Part shown: positions 25,103 to 33,437 of the stretch, piece by piece | How the letters are laid out: the number at the start of each line of letters is the position of its first letter | Position numbering within the stretch: position 1 is the first letter of the stretch | Assembly: GCF_014859565.1 (NCBI RefSeq) | Contig: NZ_JACUUA010000019.1 | Location: forward strand, 1-34,566 | DNA from: Marinospirillum sp. | Lineage (GTDB): Bacteria > Pseudomonadota > Gammaproteobacteria > Pseudomonadales > Halomonadaceae | Direction: 5' to 3' | DNA: 34,566 nucleotides | Program-made: the position numbers and the translations under genes | The notes under the pieces: generated by a model | What the model was told of the DNA's origin: nothing | Databases searched by the model: none | What the model saw: the letters and a program-made list of their open reading frames with translations, nothing else

Positions 25103-25256
25103 TTTTACCTCCGAGTGTTTCACTTTAGTCTAGCTAAACACAGCAAGATGACAAGAAGTAAACAGCATTAAAAATAAACAAACTGGCAGCGCTGTTAGAA
25201 TAGGTGCAAAATTCTCAGGTTTCTGGGGTTTAGTGAGATTCATGAAGGAGTCTGTT

Positions 25257-25766
25257 TTGAGAGTTATTCGTAAATATGCCAACCGGCGTCTCTATGATAC
25301 TTCGGAGAGTCGTTATGTCACTCTCGAAGATATCCGTCAGCTGATCGTGGATCGTGAAGAGTTTCGTGTTGAGGACTCCAAGAGTGGAGAGGATCTGACC
25401 CGTAATATTCTGCTGCAGATTATTACCGAACAGGAAAATCGTGGTGGCGATAATAAAGGCGGCCCGATGTTCAGTAACAAGGTTTTGCAGCAGCTGATCC
25501 GTTTTTACGGTGACAGTATGCAGCATTCCATGAGTGGGTATCTGGAGCAGAGCATTGGCACTTTCCTGGAACAACAGAAGATCCTGCGTCAGCAGATGCA
25601 ACAGGCCATGAAGGTTAACCCGATGCAGGCTGCCAATCCGATGGAGGTCATGCGTAAGGTGGCCGAGCAGAATTTGATGCTGTGGAAGAGTCTGTCGGTC
25701 ACTGGTTTTAATCGATCCGCTGCTGAGGAGAGTGAAGACCCTACTGCGGGTGATTCAAAGAAATAA
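25257..25766 (+). CDS. phaR: Polyhydroxyalkanoate synthesis regulator PhaR
   Basis: PhaR is a DNA- and PHA-binding repressor of phasin and PHA genes. From TTG 25257 the protein starts MRVIRKYANRRLYDTSESRY, the hallmark of the N-terminal PHB_acc_N DNA-binding domain. The second conserved region is QQLIRFYGDSMQHSMSGYLE, followed by a Gln/Met-rich helix and an acidic tail, about 169 residues in total. AAGGAG at 25245-25250 is ideally placed for the TTG. An ATG at 25242 or GTG at 25233 would add 5 to 8 residues, and the true start needs proof. It is convergent with the phasin gene, whose promoter carries PhaR-like operators. Confidence 0.9.
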   Translation: MRVIRKYANRRLYDTSESRYVTLEDIRQLIVDREEFRVEDSKSGEDLTRNILLQIITEQENRGGDNKGGPMFSNKVLQQLIRFYGDSMQHSMSGYLEQSIGTFLEQQKILRQQMQQAMKVNPMQAANPMEVMRKVAEQNLMLWKSLSVTGFNRSAAEESEDPTAGDSKK

Positions 25767-25789
25767 AAAAACCCGACCATCCGGTCGGG
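25765..25789 (-). terminator. Rho-independent terminator of the phasin gene
   Basis: CCCGACC (25772-25778) and GGTCGGG (25783-25789) form a 7-bp stem with a 4-base loop. On the minus strand it is followed by a run of seven T (complement of the A-run at 25765-25771), so it ends the phasin transcript. On the plus strand no T-run follows, so for phaR it is a hairpin only. Confidence 0.85.
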
Positions 25790-25858
25790 CGAAAACAGCG
25801 CGTTATCAGGCAGAGGGAGTTTGCTGAAAAGCACGGCTGTTAAAACACTGGCAGCAGA

Positions 25859-26227
25859 TCAGGCAGACTTTTTGGTCGCTTGAGTTTTGATGGCTTCCAC
25901 TTCACTGGTAGCGCTTTCGCGCGCTTCAGTGAGAATATCCATGTTGGTTTTGAACAGGCGGCTGACACGATCTTGCATGTCCTGAGCAAAATTGAATTGG
26001 GCTTCTTGCAGGCTGGAGGGATCTTTTTTGCTGCCAGCAGCTTCAAACTGTTTTGATACAGCTTCAACACACTCAGTGTAAAAACGAGACTGTTCAGTGC
26101 CGAGCTTTTCCAGTGCTTTGGCCTGAATCATCATCAGGTTAGTAACTGGTTTGAATTGGGTAGTACCGAAACCTTCCTGGTAAGGCTTCATCATAGACTG
26201 CATATCGGAAATCATTTTATCGAACAT
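25859..26227 (-). CDS. Phasin family protein (PHA granule-associated)
   Basis: Phasins coat polyhydroxyalkanoate granules in the cytoplasm. This 122-residue protein is nearly all amphipathic helix. The phasin-2 pattern is recognisable: N-terminal FKPVTNLMMIQAKALEKLGT, then QEAQFNFAQDMQDRVSRL, and a C-terminal Ala/Lys-rich end (KTQATKKSA). The length is typical. It is convergent with phaR and has its own promoter with two palindromic operators. PHA synthase is not in the window, so storage function is inferred from PhaR plus phasin. Confidence 0.87.
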   Translation of the reverse strand: MFDKMISDMQSMMKPYQEGFGTTQFKPVTNLMMIQAKALEKLGTEQSRFYTECVEAVSKQFEAAGSKKDPSSLQEAQFNFAQDMQDRVSRLFKTNMDILTEARESATSEVEAIKTQATKKSA

Positions 26228-26264
26228 TGTGCGACCTCGTTTTTAAGTAATCTGAAAGTTGACT

Positions 26265-26318
26265 TTGCTGCAGTGCAGCAAGTGACCTCAATATAGTGCA
26301 ATGCACAATAAGCGTCAA
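26265..26318 (-). promoter_or_regulatory. Phasin promoter with two PhaR-like palindromic operators
   Basis: On the minus strand, TTGACG (26313-26318) and TATATT (26290-26295) are 17 bp apart, a good sigma-70 promoter. A perfect 17-base palindrome TTGCTGCAGTGCAGCAA (26265-26281, centre 26273) covers the expected start of transcription. A second palindrome GTGCAATGCAC (26296-26306, centre 26301) lies within the promoter spacer. The first contains CTGC-N3-GCAG, a form reported for Paracoccus PhaR. The centres are 28 bp apart. Confidence 0.8.
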
Positions 26319-26324
26319 ACAACA

Positions 26325-26363
26325 AAAACAAAAAAAGGCGGAAACATCAGTTTTTCGCCTTTT
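26325..26363 (-). terminator. Rho-independent terminator of the liv operon
   Basis: On the minus strand, AAAAGGCG (complement of 26356-26363) pairs with CGCCTTTT (complement of 26333-26340), followed by a T-rich tract at 26325-26332. It ends the livJHMGF transcript, just downstream of the livF stop. Confidence 0.85.
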
Positions 26364-26380
26364 ATCAGTTAAAACCCCTG

Positions 26381-27082
26381 TTATCCGCCCAGATAAGCCC
26401 TTTTAACGTCTTCATTGCTTAAAAGGTTCTGTCCGGTGTCCTGTAGTACCAGCTCGCCGTGTTCCAGTACATAACCTCGATCTGCAATCGCCAGTGCTTT
26501 TTGAGCATTCTGCTCCACCAGGAAGATGGTGGTTCCAGCTTCACGCAGCTGCTGAATGATTTCAAAGATCTGGCTGATCACGATCGGAGCCAGTCCCAGG
26601 GATGGTTCATCCAGCAGCAACAGATCAGGTTCGTCCATCAGCCCGCGACCTATCGCCAGCATCTGTTGCTCACCGCCGGACATGGTGCCTGCGCGTTGAC
26701 GAAATCGTTCTTTCAGGCGTGGGAATAATCCCAGTACACGTTCCTGCTGACGCTCCCGTACTTCCTTGCTCTGGAAATAAGCACCCATCGCCAGGTTCTC
26801 TTCAACCGTCATGCCAGTGAAAACCCGGCGACCTTCTGGCACCACAGAAAGCCCACCACGCATGATCAGGCTGGTGGGTTTGTGGGTAATGTCTTCCCCT
26901 TCAAACACTATGCGCCCCTGGCTGGCGCGGGGATCACCGCAGATGGTCATTAACAGAGTGCTTTTACCGGCACCGTTGGCACCAATCAGGGTGACTATTT
27001 CACCTTTGTTAACTGAGAGAGAGACACCTTTCAGGGCATGAACTGCACCATAATGAGTGTGAACATCTTCGATTTGCAGCAT
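26381..27082 (-). CDS. livF: Branched-chain amino acid ABC transporter ATP-binding protein LivF
   Basis: This 233-residue cytoplasmic ATPase powers high-affinity import of leucine, isoleucine and valine (or related substrates). Walker A is GANGAGKST near residue 35, the signature is MSGGEQQMLAIGRGL, Walker B is LLLLDEPSLGLAP, and the switch histidine region reads FLVEQNAQKAL, the usual Gln-Asn variant of LivF. The start overlaps the livG stop by one base. It is the last gene of the five-gene operon. Confidence 0.95.
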   Translation of the reverse strand: MLQIEDVHTHYGAVHALKGVSLSVNKGEIVTLIGANGAGKSTLLMTICGDPRASQGRIVFEGEDITHKPTSLIMRGGLSVVPEGRRVFTGMTVEENLAMGAYFQSKEVRERQQERVLGLFPRLKERFRQRAGTMSGGEQQMLAIGRGLMDEPDLLLLDEPSLGLAPIVISQIFEIIQQLREAGTTIFLVEQNAQKALAIADRGYVLEHGELVLQDTGQNLLSNEDVKRAYLGG

Positions 27083-27849
27083 TATTCTTCTCCCAGATAA
27101 GCCTTGATGACGGCTGGGTTGGCAAGGATTTCTGCCGGGGTTCCGGTGGCTAGAGGAGCGCCCTGATTGATGACTATCACCTGATCAGAAATACCCATCA
27201 CCAGTTTCATGTCATGCTCAATCAGCAGCACTGTCACACCATGCTCACGGCGCAGTTCCATGATCAGCTCATCCAGCTCGCTGGTTTCCTGTGGGTTCAG
27301 ACCGGCTGCAGGTTCATCCAGCATCAGCAGCCGAGGTTGGGTGACCATACAACGGGCAATCTCTAGTCTTCGTTGTTGACCATAAGCCAGAGTGCCGGCC
27401 TCACGATTGGCAAAATCCGTCAGTCGCACCCGATCCAGCCAATAAGCTGCACGATCCATCAGTTCGTTTTCTTTTTTGCGGTAGCCGGGAGTGTTCAGCA
27501 GACCTTTTAACAGGTTGCGTTCTGCCTGCATGTGCTGAGCTACCAGTAGGTTTTCCAGTACCGTCATTTCCTTGAACAGGCGGATATTCTGAAAAGTGCG
27601 CACCATGCCGTGTCGGGCAATCAGATGTCCCGGAAGTTTGTGCATGGCTTTGCCATCAAACAGCACTTCTCCAGCTGTTGGCTGATAAAAGCCGCTGACA
27701 CAGTTAAATACCGTGGTTTTACCAGCACCGTTGGGGCCAATCAGGGATACCACCTGACCCGCTTCGACTTTGAAGGACACCTTGTCAACTGCCAGCAGTC
27801 CGCCAAAGCGCATCATCAGGTTGTTAACCTGCAGCAGAGGTTGGTTCAT
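27082..27849 (-). CDS. livG: Branched-chain amino acid ABC transporter ATP-binding protein LivG
   Basis: This 255-residue partner ATPase has Walker A GPNGAGKTT near residue 38, the signature LAYGQQRRLEIARCM (Tyr-Gly variant typical of LivG), Walker B LLMLDEPAAGLNP and switch LLIEHDMKLVM. The C-terminal extension (AEILANPAVIKAYLGEE) is the LivG-specific tail. It lies directly after livM with no gap and shares one base with livF. Confidence 0.96.
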   Translation of the reverse strand: MNQPLLQVNNLMMRFGGLLAVDKVSFKVEAGQVVSLIGPNGAGKTTVFNCVSGFYQPTAGEVLFDGKAMHKLPGHLIARHGMVRTFQNIRLFKEMTVLENLLVAQHMQAERNLLKGLLNTPGYRKKENELMDRAAYWLDRVRLTDFANREAGTLAYGQQRRLEIARCMVTQPRLLMLDEPAAGLNPQETSELDELIMELRREHGVTVLLIEHDMKLVMGISDQVIVINQGAPLATGTPAEILANPAVIKAYLGEE

Positions 27850-29118
27850 TTACTGCGCCTCCGTGCCGGTGGTTTTTAATTCCCGATGCGGGCGTTTCAT
27901 TGGCAGTAATCCCTGAGGGCGCCAGATCATCATCAGTACCATCATCAAACCGAACAGCAGCATACGGTATTCATTAAACTCACGTGCCAGCTCCGGCAGC
28001 AGCACCATGGCAATGGCTGCCAGTACTACTCCCAGCTGCGACCCCATGCCGCCGAGTACCACAATCGCCAGAATGATGGCTGATTCGATGAAGGCGAAGG
28101 ATTCAGGGCTGATAAAACTCTGGCGGGCAGCAAAAAAGGCTCCGGCAAAACCGGCAAAGGTGGAACCAATGGTGAAGGCTGAGAGCTTGATGTTAGTGGG
28201 GCTCATGCCCAGTGAGCGACAGGCGATTTCATCTTCACGCAGAGCTTCCCAGGCACGGCCAATCGGCATCCGAATTAAACGGCGGATGATGTAAATCGAC
28301 AGCAGTACCAGCAGCAATGCCAGCAGGTAGAGGAAAATCACCCGATGCACCGGATCATAAGCAATGCCAAAAAACTCATGAAAAGTGTTGTCACCGCGAC
28401 GCTCAAAGGTCAGGCCAAACAGGCTGGGTTTAGGGATGCCGCCAATACCGTTGGGGCCACCGGTCAGCTCGGTCCAGTTATTCAGCAGCAGGCGGATGAT
28501 TTCACCAAAACCCAGCGTCACAATCGCCAGATAATCACCACGCAGCCTTAATACCGGATAACCCAGCAGCCAGCCGGTAAAAGCACCCATTAAACCGGCA
28601 ATCGGCAATGCCTCCCAGAAGCTGAAACCAAAGTAGGTGTACAGCAAGCCATAACTGTAAGCACCGACGGCATAAAAACCCACATAACCCAGATCCAGCA
28701 GACCGGCCAGACCAACCACTATGTTCAGACCTATCGCCAGCATCACATAGATCAGTACCAGTGTGGCCAGGTCAATATTGCTGCGCCCGGTGGTGAAGGG
28801 AAAAATCAGCAGGCCTGCCACCACCAGCATCAGCCAGAGGCGCTGCTGTTTATCACTGCGCATAAAAGCGGGCATTTCAAAGCGTGATGTGGTGTCTTTT
28901 CTGAAACGGGGCAGGCGATCACGGAACAGCTGGAATAAAAAAACCACCAGTGCAGCTAGTCCCAGTTTGATGAAGGTATCGGCTCCAGCCAGTTCAACAC
29001 CCAGGGTGACACCCTCGGAGCGCAGGCGCAGCCCCATAACGGAGGCACCCAGAAACAGGGTCAGGCCAGCGGCAAACAAGGCAGGAATAAATTGGGTGGC
29101 AATCGGTTGACGATTCAT
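27850..29118 (-). CDS. livM: Branched-chain amino acid ABC transporter permease LivM
   Basis: This 422-residue inner-membrane permease has about ten helices. The N-terminal ~100 residues are the LivM-specific extension. The core shows [20 protein letters not shown], the [20 protein letters not shown] segment and the cytoplasmic EAA-like loop [20 protein letters not shown] that contacts the ATPases. The length is close to E. coli LivM (425). It forms the channel with LivH. The start overlaps the livH stop by one base. Confidence 0.95.
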   Translation of the reverse strand: MNRQPIATQFIPALFAAGLTLFLGASVMGLRLRSEGVTLGVELAGADTFIKLGLAALVVFLFQLFRDRLPRFRKDTTSRFEMPAFMRSDKQQRLWLMLVVAGLLIFPFTTGRSNIDLATLVLIYVMLAIGLNIVVGLAGLLDLGYVGFYAVGAYSYGLLYTYFGFSFWEALPIAGLMGAFTGWLLGYPVLRLRGDYLAIVTLGFGEIIRLLLNNWTELTGGPNGIGGIPKPSLFGLTFERRGDNTFHEFFGIAYDPVHRVIFLYLLALLLVLLSIYIIRRLIRMPIGRAWEALREDEIACRSLGMSPTNIKLSAFTIGSTFAGFAGAFFAARQSFISPESFAFIESAIILAIVVLGGMGSQLGVVLAAIAMVLLPELAREFNEYRMLLFGLMMVLMMIWRPQGLLPMKRPHRELKTTGTEAQ

Positions 29119-30041
29119 CAGATTTTCTCCACCTCAGGTTTGCCCATCAGGCCGCTGGGCCGGAATAACAGAATCAGACACAGGAGGGAAAAGGCCACCA
29201 CATCTTTGTACTGACTGGAGAAATAAGCCCCTGTCATGGTTTCTGCCAGCCCCAGAATCAGACCACCGAGCACCGCTCCCGGAATACTGCCAATGCCACC
29301 CAGCACTGCTGCTGTGAACGCCTTAAGCCCGGCTATAAAACCAATCATTGGATTCACCACGCCGTAATAAAGCCCCAGTAATACCCCGGCTACGGCGGCC
29401 AGCATGGCACCTATCACAAAGGTAGCGGCAATGATGTGGTTGGTATTGATACCTAGCAGGTTGGTCATGCCAGCGTCTTGTGAGCAGGCTCGACAGGCTC
29501 GCCCCATGCGGGAGCGACTGATAAAGAGTGTCAGAATGACCATGCAGATCAGCGTGATGACAAAAATGATCAGCTGCATATAAGCCAGGTTGACGTTAAA
29601 ATCATCAGTACCAAGAGTCCAGTTGCCGGTGATCAGGCCGGGTTGGGCCAGGTCTCGTGAACCCTGAGCCAGACGCATGTAGTTCTGCAAAAAGATCGAC
29701 ATGCCAATGGCGGAAATCAGGGCGATTAAGCGTTTGCTGCCACGCACGGGGCGGTAAGCAACCCGTTCAACGGTAAAGCCGTAAGCACCGGCAACCATCA
29801 TGCTGAGTACCAGCGCTGCCAGCAGGATAAAAGGCAGACTTTCAACACCCATCACTGCCAGACCGGCAATCACCAGAAAAGCGATATATGTGCCGATCAT
29901 GTAGATCTCACCGTGAGCAAAATTGATCATGCCAATAATGCCGTAAACCATGGTGTAACCTATGGCAATCAAGGCGTAGGTGCTGCCGACGGTCAGGCCA
30001 TTGATGACTTGCTGAATAAAATAGCTGATGGATTCGTTCAT
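29118..30041 (-). CDS. livH: Branched-chain amino acid ABC transporter permease LivH
   Basis: This 307-residue permease has eight or nine helices, with [20 protein letters not shown] and [18 protein letters not shown] near the N-terminus, the EAA-like loop [20 protein letters not shown], and [20 protein letters not shown]. The ATG at 30041 ([11 protein letters not shown]) gives the family length (E. coli 308). A longer frame from 30092 would add 17 unsupported residues. It is separated from livJ by 129 bp that contain a terminator-like hairpin, so it may be expressed below livJ. Confidence 0.95.
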   Translation of the reverse strand: MNESISYFIQQVINGLTVGSTYALIAIGYTMVYGIIGMINFAHGEIYMIGTYIAFLVIAGLAVMGVESLPFILLAALVLSMMVAGAYGFTVERVAYRPVRGSKRLIALISAIGMSIFLQNYMRLAQGSRDLAQPGLITGNWTLGTDDFNVNLAYMQLIIFVITLICMVILTLFISRSRMGRACRACSQDAGMTNLLGINTNHIIAATFVIGAMLAAVAGVLLGLYYGVVNPMIGFIAGLKAFTAAVLGGIGSIPGAVLGGLILGLAETMTGAYFSSQYKDVVAFSLLCLILLFRPSGLMGKPEVEKI

Positions 30042-30118
30042 GATTTTATGCCAATAACAGTGCTGCGACAGGCTTATGGCAAGTCCTGGCACTGGAGTTT
30101 ATGTCAGGTGATAACCTG

Positions 30119-30146
30119 AAAAACCCCAGTCATTAACTGGGGTTTT
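30119..30146 (-). terminator. Attenuator/terminator between livJ and livH
   Basis: AAAACCCCAGT (30120-30130) and ACTGGGGTTTT (30136-30146) form an 11-bp perfect stem with a 5-base loop, followed on the minus strand by a T-run. It lies 25 bp after the livJ stop, inside the operon. This would let much more binding protein than permease be made. Confidence 0.85.
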
Positions 30147-30170
30147 ACGGGCAGATGAACTCTTGTTTGT

Positions 30171-31292
30171 TCAGTTGACCTTGGTGCGTGTACCGTTGGC
30201 ATGCCAGGTATATACCACAAAACTGAATGACTTAAGGTCACCCTTTTCATCGTATTGAACCTGACCAATCGGAGTTTCAAAGGTATTGCTGCGCAGGTAG
30301 TCAGCAACTTTTTCGGGATCATTGGAGTTGGTGCCTTTCATGCCTTCAACCATCAGCTGTACAGCTGTGTAGGCAGGCATCACAAAAGGACCGGATGGAT
30401 CTTGATTTTTAGCCTCAAAAGCTTTTACCAGATCCGCATTGCGGGGATCAGTTTCAAAAGCTGGCGGCAGGGTTACCAGCAGGCCTTCGGATGCCTGACC
30501 GGCAATAGCGCTGATGTCGGGGTTGCCAACACCTTCAGGCCCCATAAAACGAGCCTTCAAGCCTTGTTCGCTGGCTTGGCGCAACATCAGACCCAGCTCT
30601 GGGTGGTAACCGCCGTAATAAACAAAGTCCACGTTCTGGCGAGCCATGCGGGAAATAATGGCAGAAAAATCACGGTCACCAGCGTTGATGCCATCAAACA
30701 TCACCACGTTTATACCACGAGCCGTTGCGGTCTCACGTACTGCACGGGCAATACCTTCACCGTATTGCTGTTTGTCATGAATAACCGCCATATTTTTTGG
30801 CTTGATCTTGTCAGCAATAAAGTTACCTGCCACTGGGCCCTGCATACTGTCCAGGCCAATGGTGCGGAAAATGGTTTGATAACCCTGTTCGGTTATTGCT
30901 GGGCTGGTGGATGCTGCTGTAATCATCAGAATGCCTTCATCTTCATAAACATCAGAAGCAGGCTGTGTGGAACCGGAACAGAGGTGACCCACCACAAACT
31001 GGATGCCATCGTTAACAATACGGTTGGCAACAGTGACAGCCTGACGAGGCTCACAGGCATCATCATAAACTACACCTTCCAGCATTCGACCGTTCACACC
31101 GCCTGCGGCGTTAATGCGTTCAATAGCCATTTTTGCACCAATGAACTGCATGTCACCGTACTGGGCTACAGGGCCGGAAACCGGACCAGCCAGCCCAATC
31201 TTGATGCTGCTTGCCATGGCAGACATGGAGCCACCCATCAGCACCGCTGTGGCAGCGGCAGTCAGCAGTGTTGCCTGAATTGTTTTTTTCAT
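30171..31292 (-). CDS. livJ: Branched-chain amino acid ABC transporter substrate-binding protein
   Basis: This 373-residue periplasmic protein has a signal peptide (MKKTIQATLLTAAATAVLMG, cleavage near AMA-S). The mature start SIKIGLAGPVSGPVAQYGD is the LivJ/LivK signature. The two Cys in DDACEPRQA and VGHLCSGS probably form the first-lobe disulfide. Ser/Thr binding residues are seen in ITAASTSPAI. The start at 31292 is preceded by AGGAA; an upstream ATG at 31310 adds six residues. Order J-H-M-G-F matches known Liv operons. Ligand preference (leucine or several branched-chain residues) cannot be read from the sequence. Confidence 0.95.
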   Translation of the reverse strand: MKKTIQATLLTAAATAVLMGGSMSAMASSIKIGLAGPVSGPVAQYGDMQFIGAKMAIERINAAGGVNGRMLEGVVYDDACEPRQAVTVANRIVNDGIQFVVGHLCSGSTQPASDVYEDEGILMITAASTSPAITEQGYQTIFRTIGLDSMQGPVAGNFIADKIKPKNMAVIHDKQQYGEGIARAVRETATARGINVVMFDGINAGDRDFSAIISRMARQNVDFVYYGGYHPELGLMLRQASEQGLKARFMGPEGVGNPDISAIAGQASEGLLVTLPPAFETDPRNADLVKAFEAKNQDPSGPFVMPAYTAVQLMVEGMKGTNSNDPEKVADYLRSNTFETPIGQVQYDEKGDLKSFSFVVYTWHANGTRTKVN

Positions 31293-31623
31293 TTTCTGGT
31301 TCCTGATCACAATAAAGGGAGTACAACAGGATTCATGCCGTAGCGACTGGTGATTATTAACTGTCTGGATTTATGCTGTCCAGAAGGACAGATAGGGGTA
31401 TCCAGCAAAGCATCGGATCTTAATGGTTGATTCGACTGATTTTGCTAATCTATTTGAATGATAGTTTTTTAAAAAGTAATTATTGCAGATATATTTTTCG
31501 AACACTTACACCTGTTTGATTTATGGCGGATTCATGACTGGAAAAGTTTCTTGCTGCGCCCAGCGGTAGAAAATCTGCCATAATAGCGCAAATTTTTTTG
31601 ACTCTTTACGGGAAGCACAACGC
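31293..31623. other. Divergent intergenic region between livJ and purD
   Basis: This 331-bp region has no gene. It holds a perfect hairpin CTGTCC-AGAA-GGACAG (31376-31391) in the livJ leader, an A/T-rich block around 31455-31500, and a candidate purD promoter near 31576-31584. On the minus strand, TTGCAA and TATCAT are 19 bp apart near 31457-31487 and might be a livJ promoter. Confidence 0.5.
31576..31584 (+). promoter_or_regulatory. Candidate extended -10 promoter of purD
   Basis: TGC followed by CATAAT (31579-31584) forms an extended -10 element 39 bp before the purD ATG. No good -35 box lies at the right distance. No clear PurR operator was seen. Confidence 0.4.
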
Positions 31624-32916
31624 ATGAAAATTCTGGTAATCGGCAGCGGTGGACGTGAACATGCTCTGGCCTGGAAGGCGGCTCAATCACCTGATGTGAC
31701 AGAGGTGCTGGTAGCACCCGGCAATGCTGGCACAGCATTGGAGCCGGGCATCAGAAACGTTGACCTGGATGTGCTGGACTTTGCTGGACTAGCGACACTG
31801 GTTGAATCAGAAGGCATTAACCTGACGCTGGTCGGGCCGGAGGTGCCTCTGGTGAATGGTCTGGTGGATTATTTTGAAGAGCGCGGGCTGGCGGTATTCG
31901 GACCCAGCCAGGGTGCAGCACAACTGGAAGGCTCCAAAGCCTTCACCAAAGATTTTCTGGCTCGTCATGCTATTCCCACCGCTTATTATGGTGTATTTAC
32001 CCAGGTGGAAGAGGCACTGGCCTACCTGCAGGAAAAAGGTGCGCCGATTGTGGTAAAAGCTGACGGTCTTGCTGCAGGAAAGGGCGTGATTGTTGCCATG
32101 ACCCTGGATGAAGCCGAGGATGCCGTGCGCGACATGTTGTCCGGTAATGCTTTTGGTGATGCCGGCGCTCGGGTGGTGATTGAGGAGTTTCTGGAAGGTG
32201 AAGAAGCCAGCTTTATTGTGATGGTGGATGGTGAGCATGTATTACCCATGGCCACCAGTCAGGATCATAAACGCGTGGGTGACGGTGATACCGGCCCCAA
32301 TACTGGTGGTATGGGGGCTTATTCACCGGCACCGGTTGTAACACCTCAGGTACACCAGCGGGTGATGGAAGAAGTGATTTACCCTACCGTTAGGGGTATG
32401 GCTGCTGAAGGTAATCCTTACACCGGTTTTTTGTATGCTGGTCTGATGATTGATGCTGATGGTGCCCCGCGAGTGATTGAATACAACTGCCGTTTTGGTG
32501 ATCCTGAAACCCAGCCCATTCTGCTGCGTTTGAAGTCGGATCTGGTCAAGCTTTGCCAGGCAGCACTGGATAAAAAACTGGATCAGGTGACTGCTGAGTG
32601 GGATGAGCGTGCCTCGTTGGGTGTGGTGATGGCGGCAGGCGGTTATCCTAACAGCTATAACAGGGGCGATGCGATCTCCGGTTTGCCGCAGCAGGAGCAG
32701 GAAGGGGTGAAGGTTTTTCATGCTGGTACCCGATTACAGGGTGACCAGGCAGTCACCAATGGTGGCCGTGTACTCTGTGTCACCGCACTGGGGCAGACTG
32801 TCTCGGAAGCCCAGCAACGAGCTTATCAGCAGCTGAATCAGATCAGTTGGAAAGATGGCTTCTGCCGACGTGATATCGGTTACCGTGCTATTGCCCGTGA
32901 GCAAGGCAAGGTTTAA
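31624..32916 (+). CDS. purD: Phosphoribosylamine-glycine ligase (GAR synthetase)
   Basis: PurD joins glycine to 5-phosphoribosylamine with ATP, the second step of purine synthesis, in the cytoplasm. The 430-residue protein starts MKILVIGSGGREHALAWKAA, the family signature. The ATP-grasp domain shows APIVVKADGLAAGKGVIVAM, DAGARVVIEEFLEGEEAS and the metal-binding YNCRFGDPETQP. The length is as in E. coli (429). GGGAAG upstream supports the ATG. In many gammaproteobacteria purD follows purH; here purH is not adjacent on this side. Confidence 0.96.
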   Translation: MKILVIGSGGREHALAWKAAQSPDVTEVLVAPGNAGTALEPGIRNVDLDVLDFAGLATLVESEGINLTLVGPEVPLVNGLVDYFEERGLAVFGPSQGAAQLEGSKAFTKDFLARHAIPTAYYGVFTQVEEALAYLQEKGAPIVVKADGLAAGKGVIVAMTLDEAEDAVRDMLSGNAFGDAGARVVIEEFLEGEEASFIVMVDGEHVLPMATSQDHKRVGDGDTGPNTGGMGAYSPAPVVTPQVHQRVMEEVIYPTVRGMAAEGNPYTGFLYAGLMIDADGAPRVIEYNCRFGDPETQPILLRLKSDLVKLCQAALDKKLDQVTAEWDERASLGVVMAAGGYPNSYNRGDAISGLPQQEQEGVKVFHAGTRLQGDQAVTNGGRVLCVTALGQTVSEAQQRAYQQLNQISWKDGFCRRDIGYRAIAREQGKV

Positions 32917-32944
32917 GCTGCGGTGATACAAGTGTTTTAATTTT

Positions 32945-32970
32945 AAAGCCCAGTTAATCTGGGCTTTTTT
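32945..32970 (+). terminator. Rho-independent terminator after purD
   Basis: AAAGCCCAG (32945-32953) and CTGGGCTTT (32959-32967) form a 9-bp stem with a 5-base loop and a run of six T, 28 bp after the purD stop. Confidence 0.92.
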
Positions 32971-33003
32971 GACTTTAGCTTTCCAAACCTTAGGAGTTAA
33001 GCC

Positions 33004-33435
33004 ATGCCCAGAGTCAGTCTGGACTTTCCGCAGTCCGTGGTTTACAGCCATGTTGTCAGATTGCGGATCAGTGATATTAACTATGGTCAGCACTTGGGGC
33101 ACGACACACTGGTTTCCCTGCTGCACGATGCACGTTGTGGTTGGTTAAGGCAGGCTCAGCTGAGTGAGTTGTCGATAGGTGGCGATCATATTGGCTGGGT
33201 GGTTGCAGAGCTGGTGGTGAATTACAAGGCGGAAGCTTTTTACGGTGATGAGCTGCACATTGAGCTGGCTGTGGGTGAGATTGGTAGCAAGGGCGCAGAA
33301 ATTTTTCACCGTGTGGTTAGTCAGGCTGGTGCAGTGGTAGGCGTTGCCAAGGTGGGTGTGGTGTTTTTTGATTTTGCTACCCGTCAGGCTGTTGCAGTAC
33401 CTCAGGCATTTCTGCAACTGGCAGGCAGGGTGTAA
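33004..33435 (+). CDS. Hotdog-fold acyl-CoA thioesterase family protein
   Basis: This 143-residue cytoplasmic protein resembles the 4-hydroxybenzoyl-CoA thioesterase/FadM group. The sequence VVRLRISDINYGQHLGHDTL gives the motif in which Asp and the Gly-x-x-Leu-Gly turn precede the central hotdog helix (VSLLHDARCGWLRQ). The strand ELVVNYKAEAFYGDELHIEL follows. The specific acyl-CoA is unknown. A TTAGGAG site 3-9 bases before the ATG supports the start. The stop is 2 bp before the PrkB-like gene, so the two are co-transcribed. Confidence 0.82.
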   Translation: MPRVSLDFPQSVVYSHVVRLRISDINYGQHLGHDTLVSLLHDARCGWLRQAQLSELSIGGDHIGWVVAELVVNYKAEAFYGDELHIELAVGEIGSKGAEIFHRVVSQAGAVVGVAKVGVVFFDFATRQAVAVPQAFLQLAGRV

Positions 33436-33437
33436 TC

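Noticed and set aside
30255..31343. A 362-codon plus-strand open frame opposite livJ
   Set aside because: It is fully antisense to a clear substrate-binding protein gene. Its product is rich in His, Cys, Asn and Gly without any recognisable motif, as expected for a shadow frame.
31585..31603. Possible PurR operator before purD (GCGCAAATTTTTTTG)
   Set aside because: Only one half resembles the PurR half-site GCAA. The other half is a T-run without the needed symmetry.
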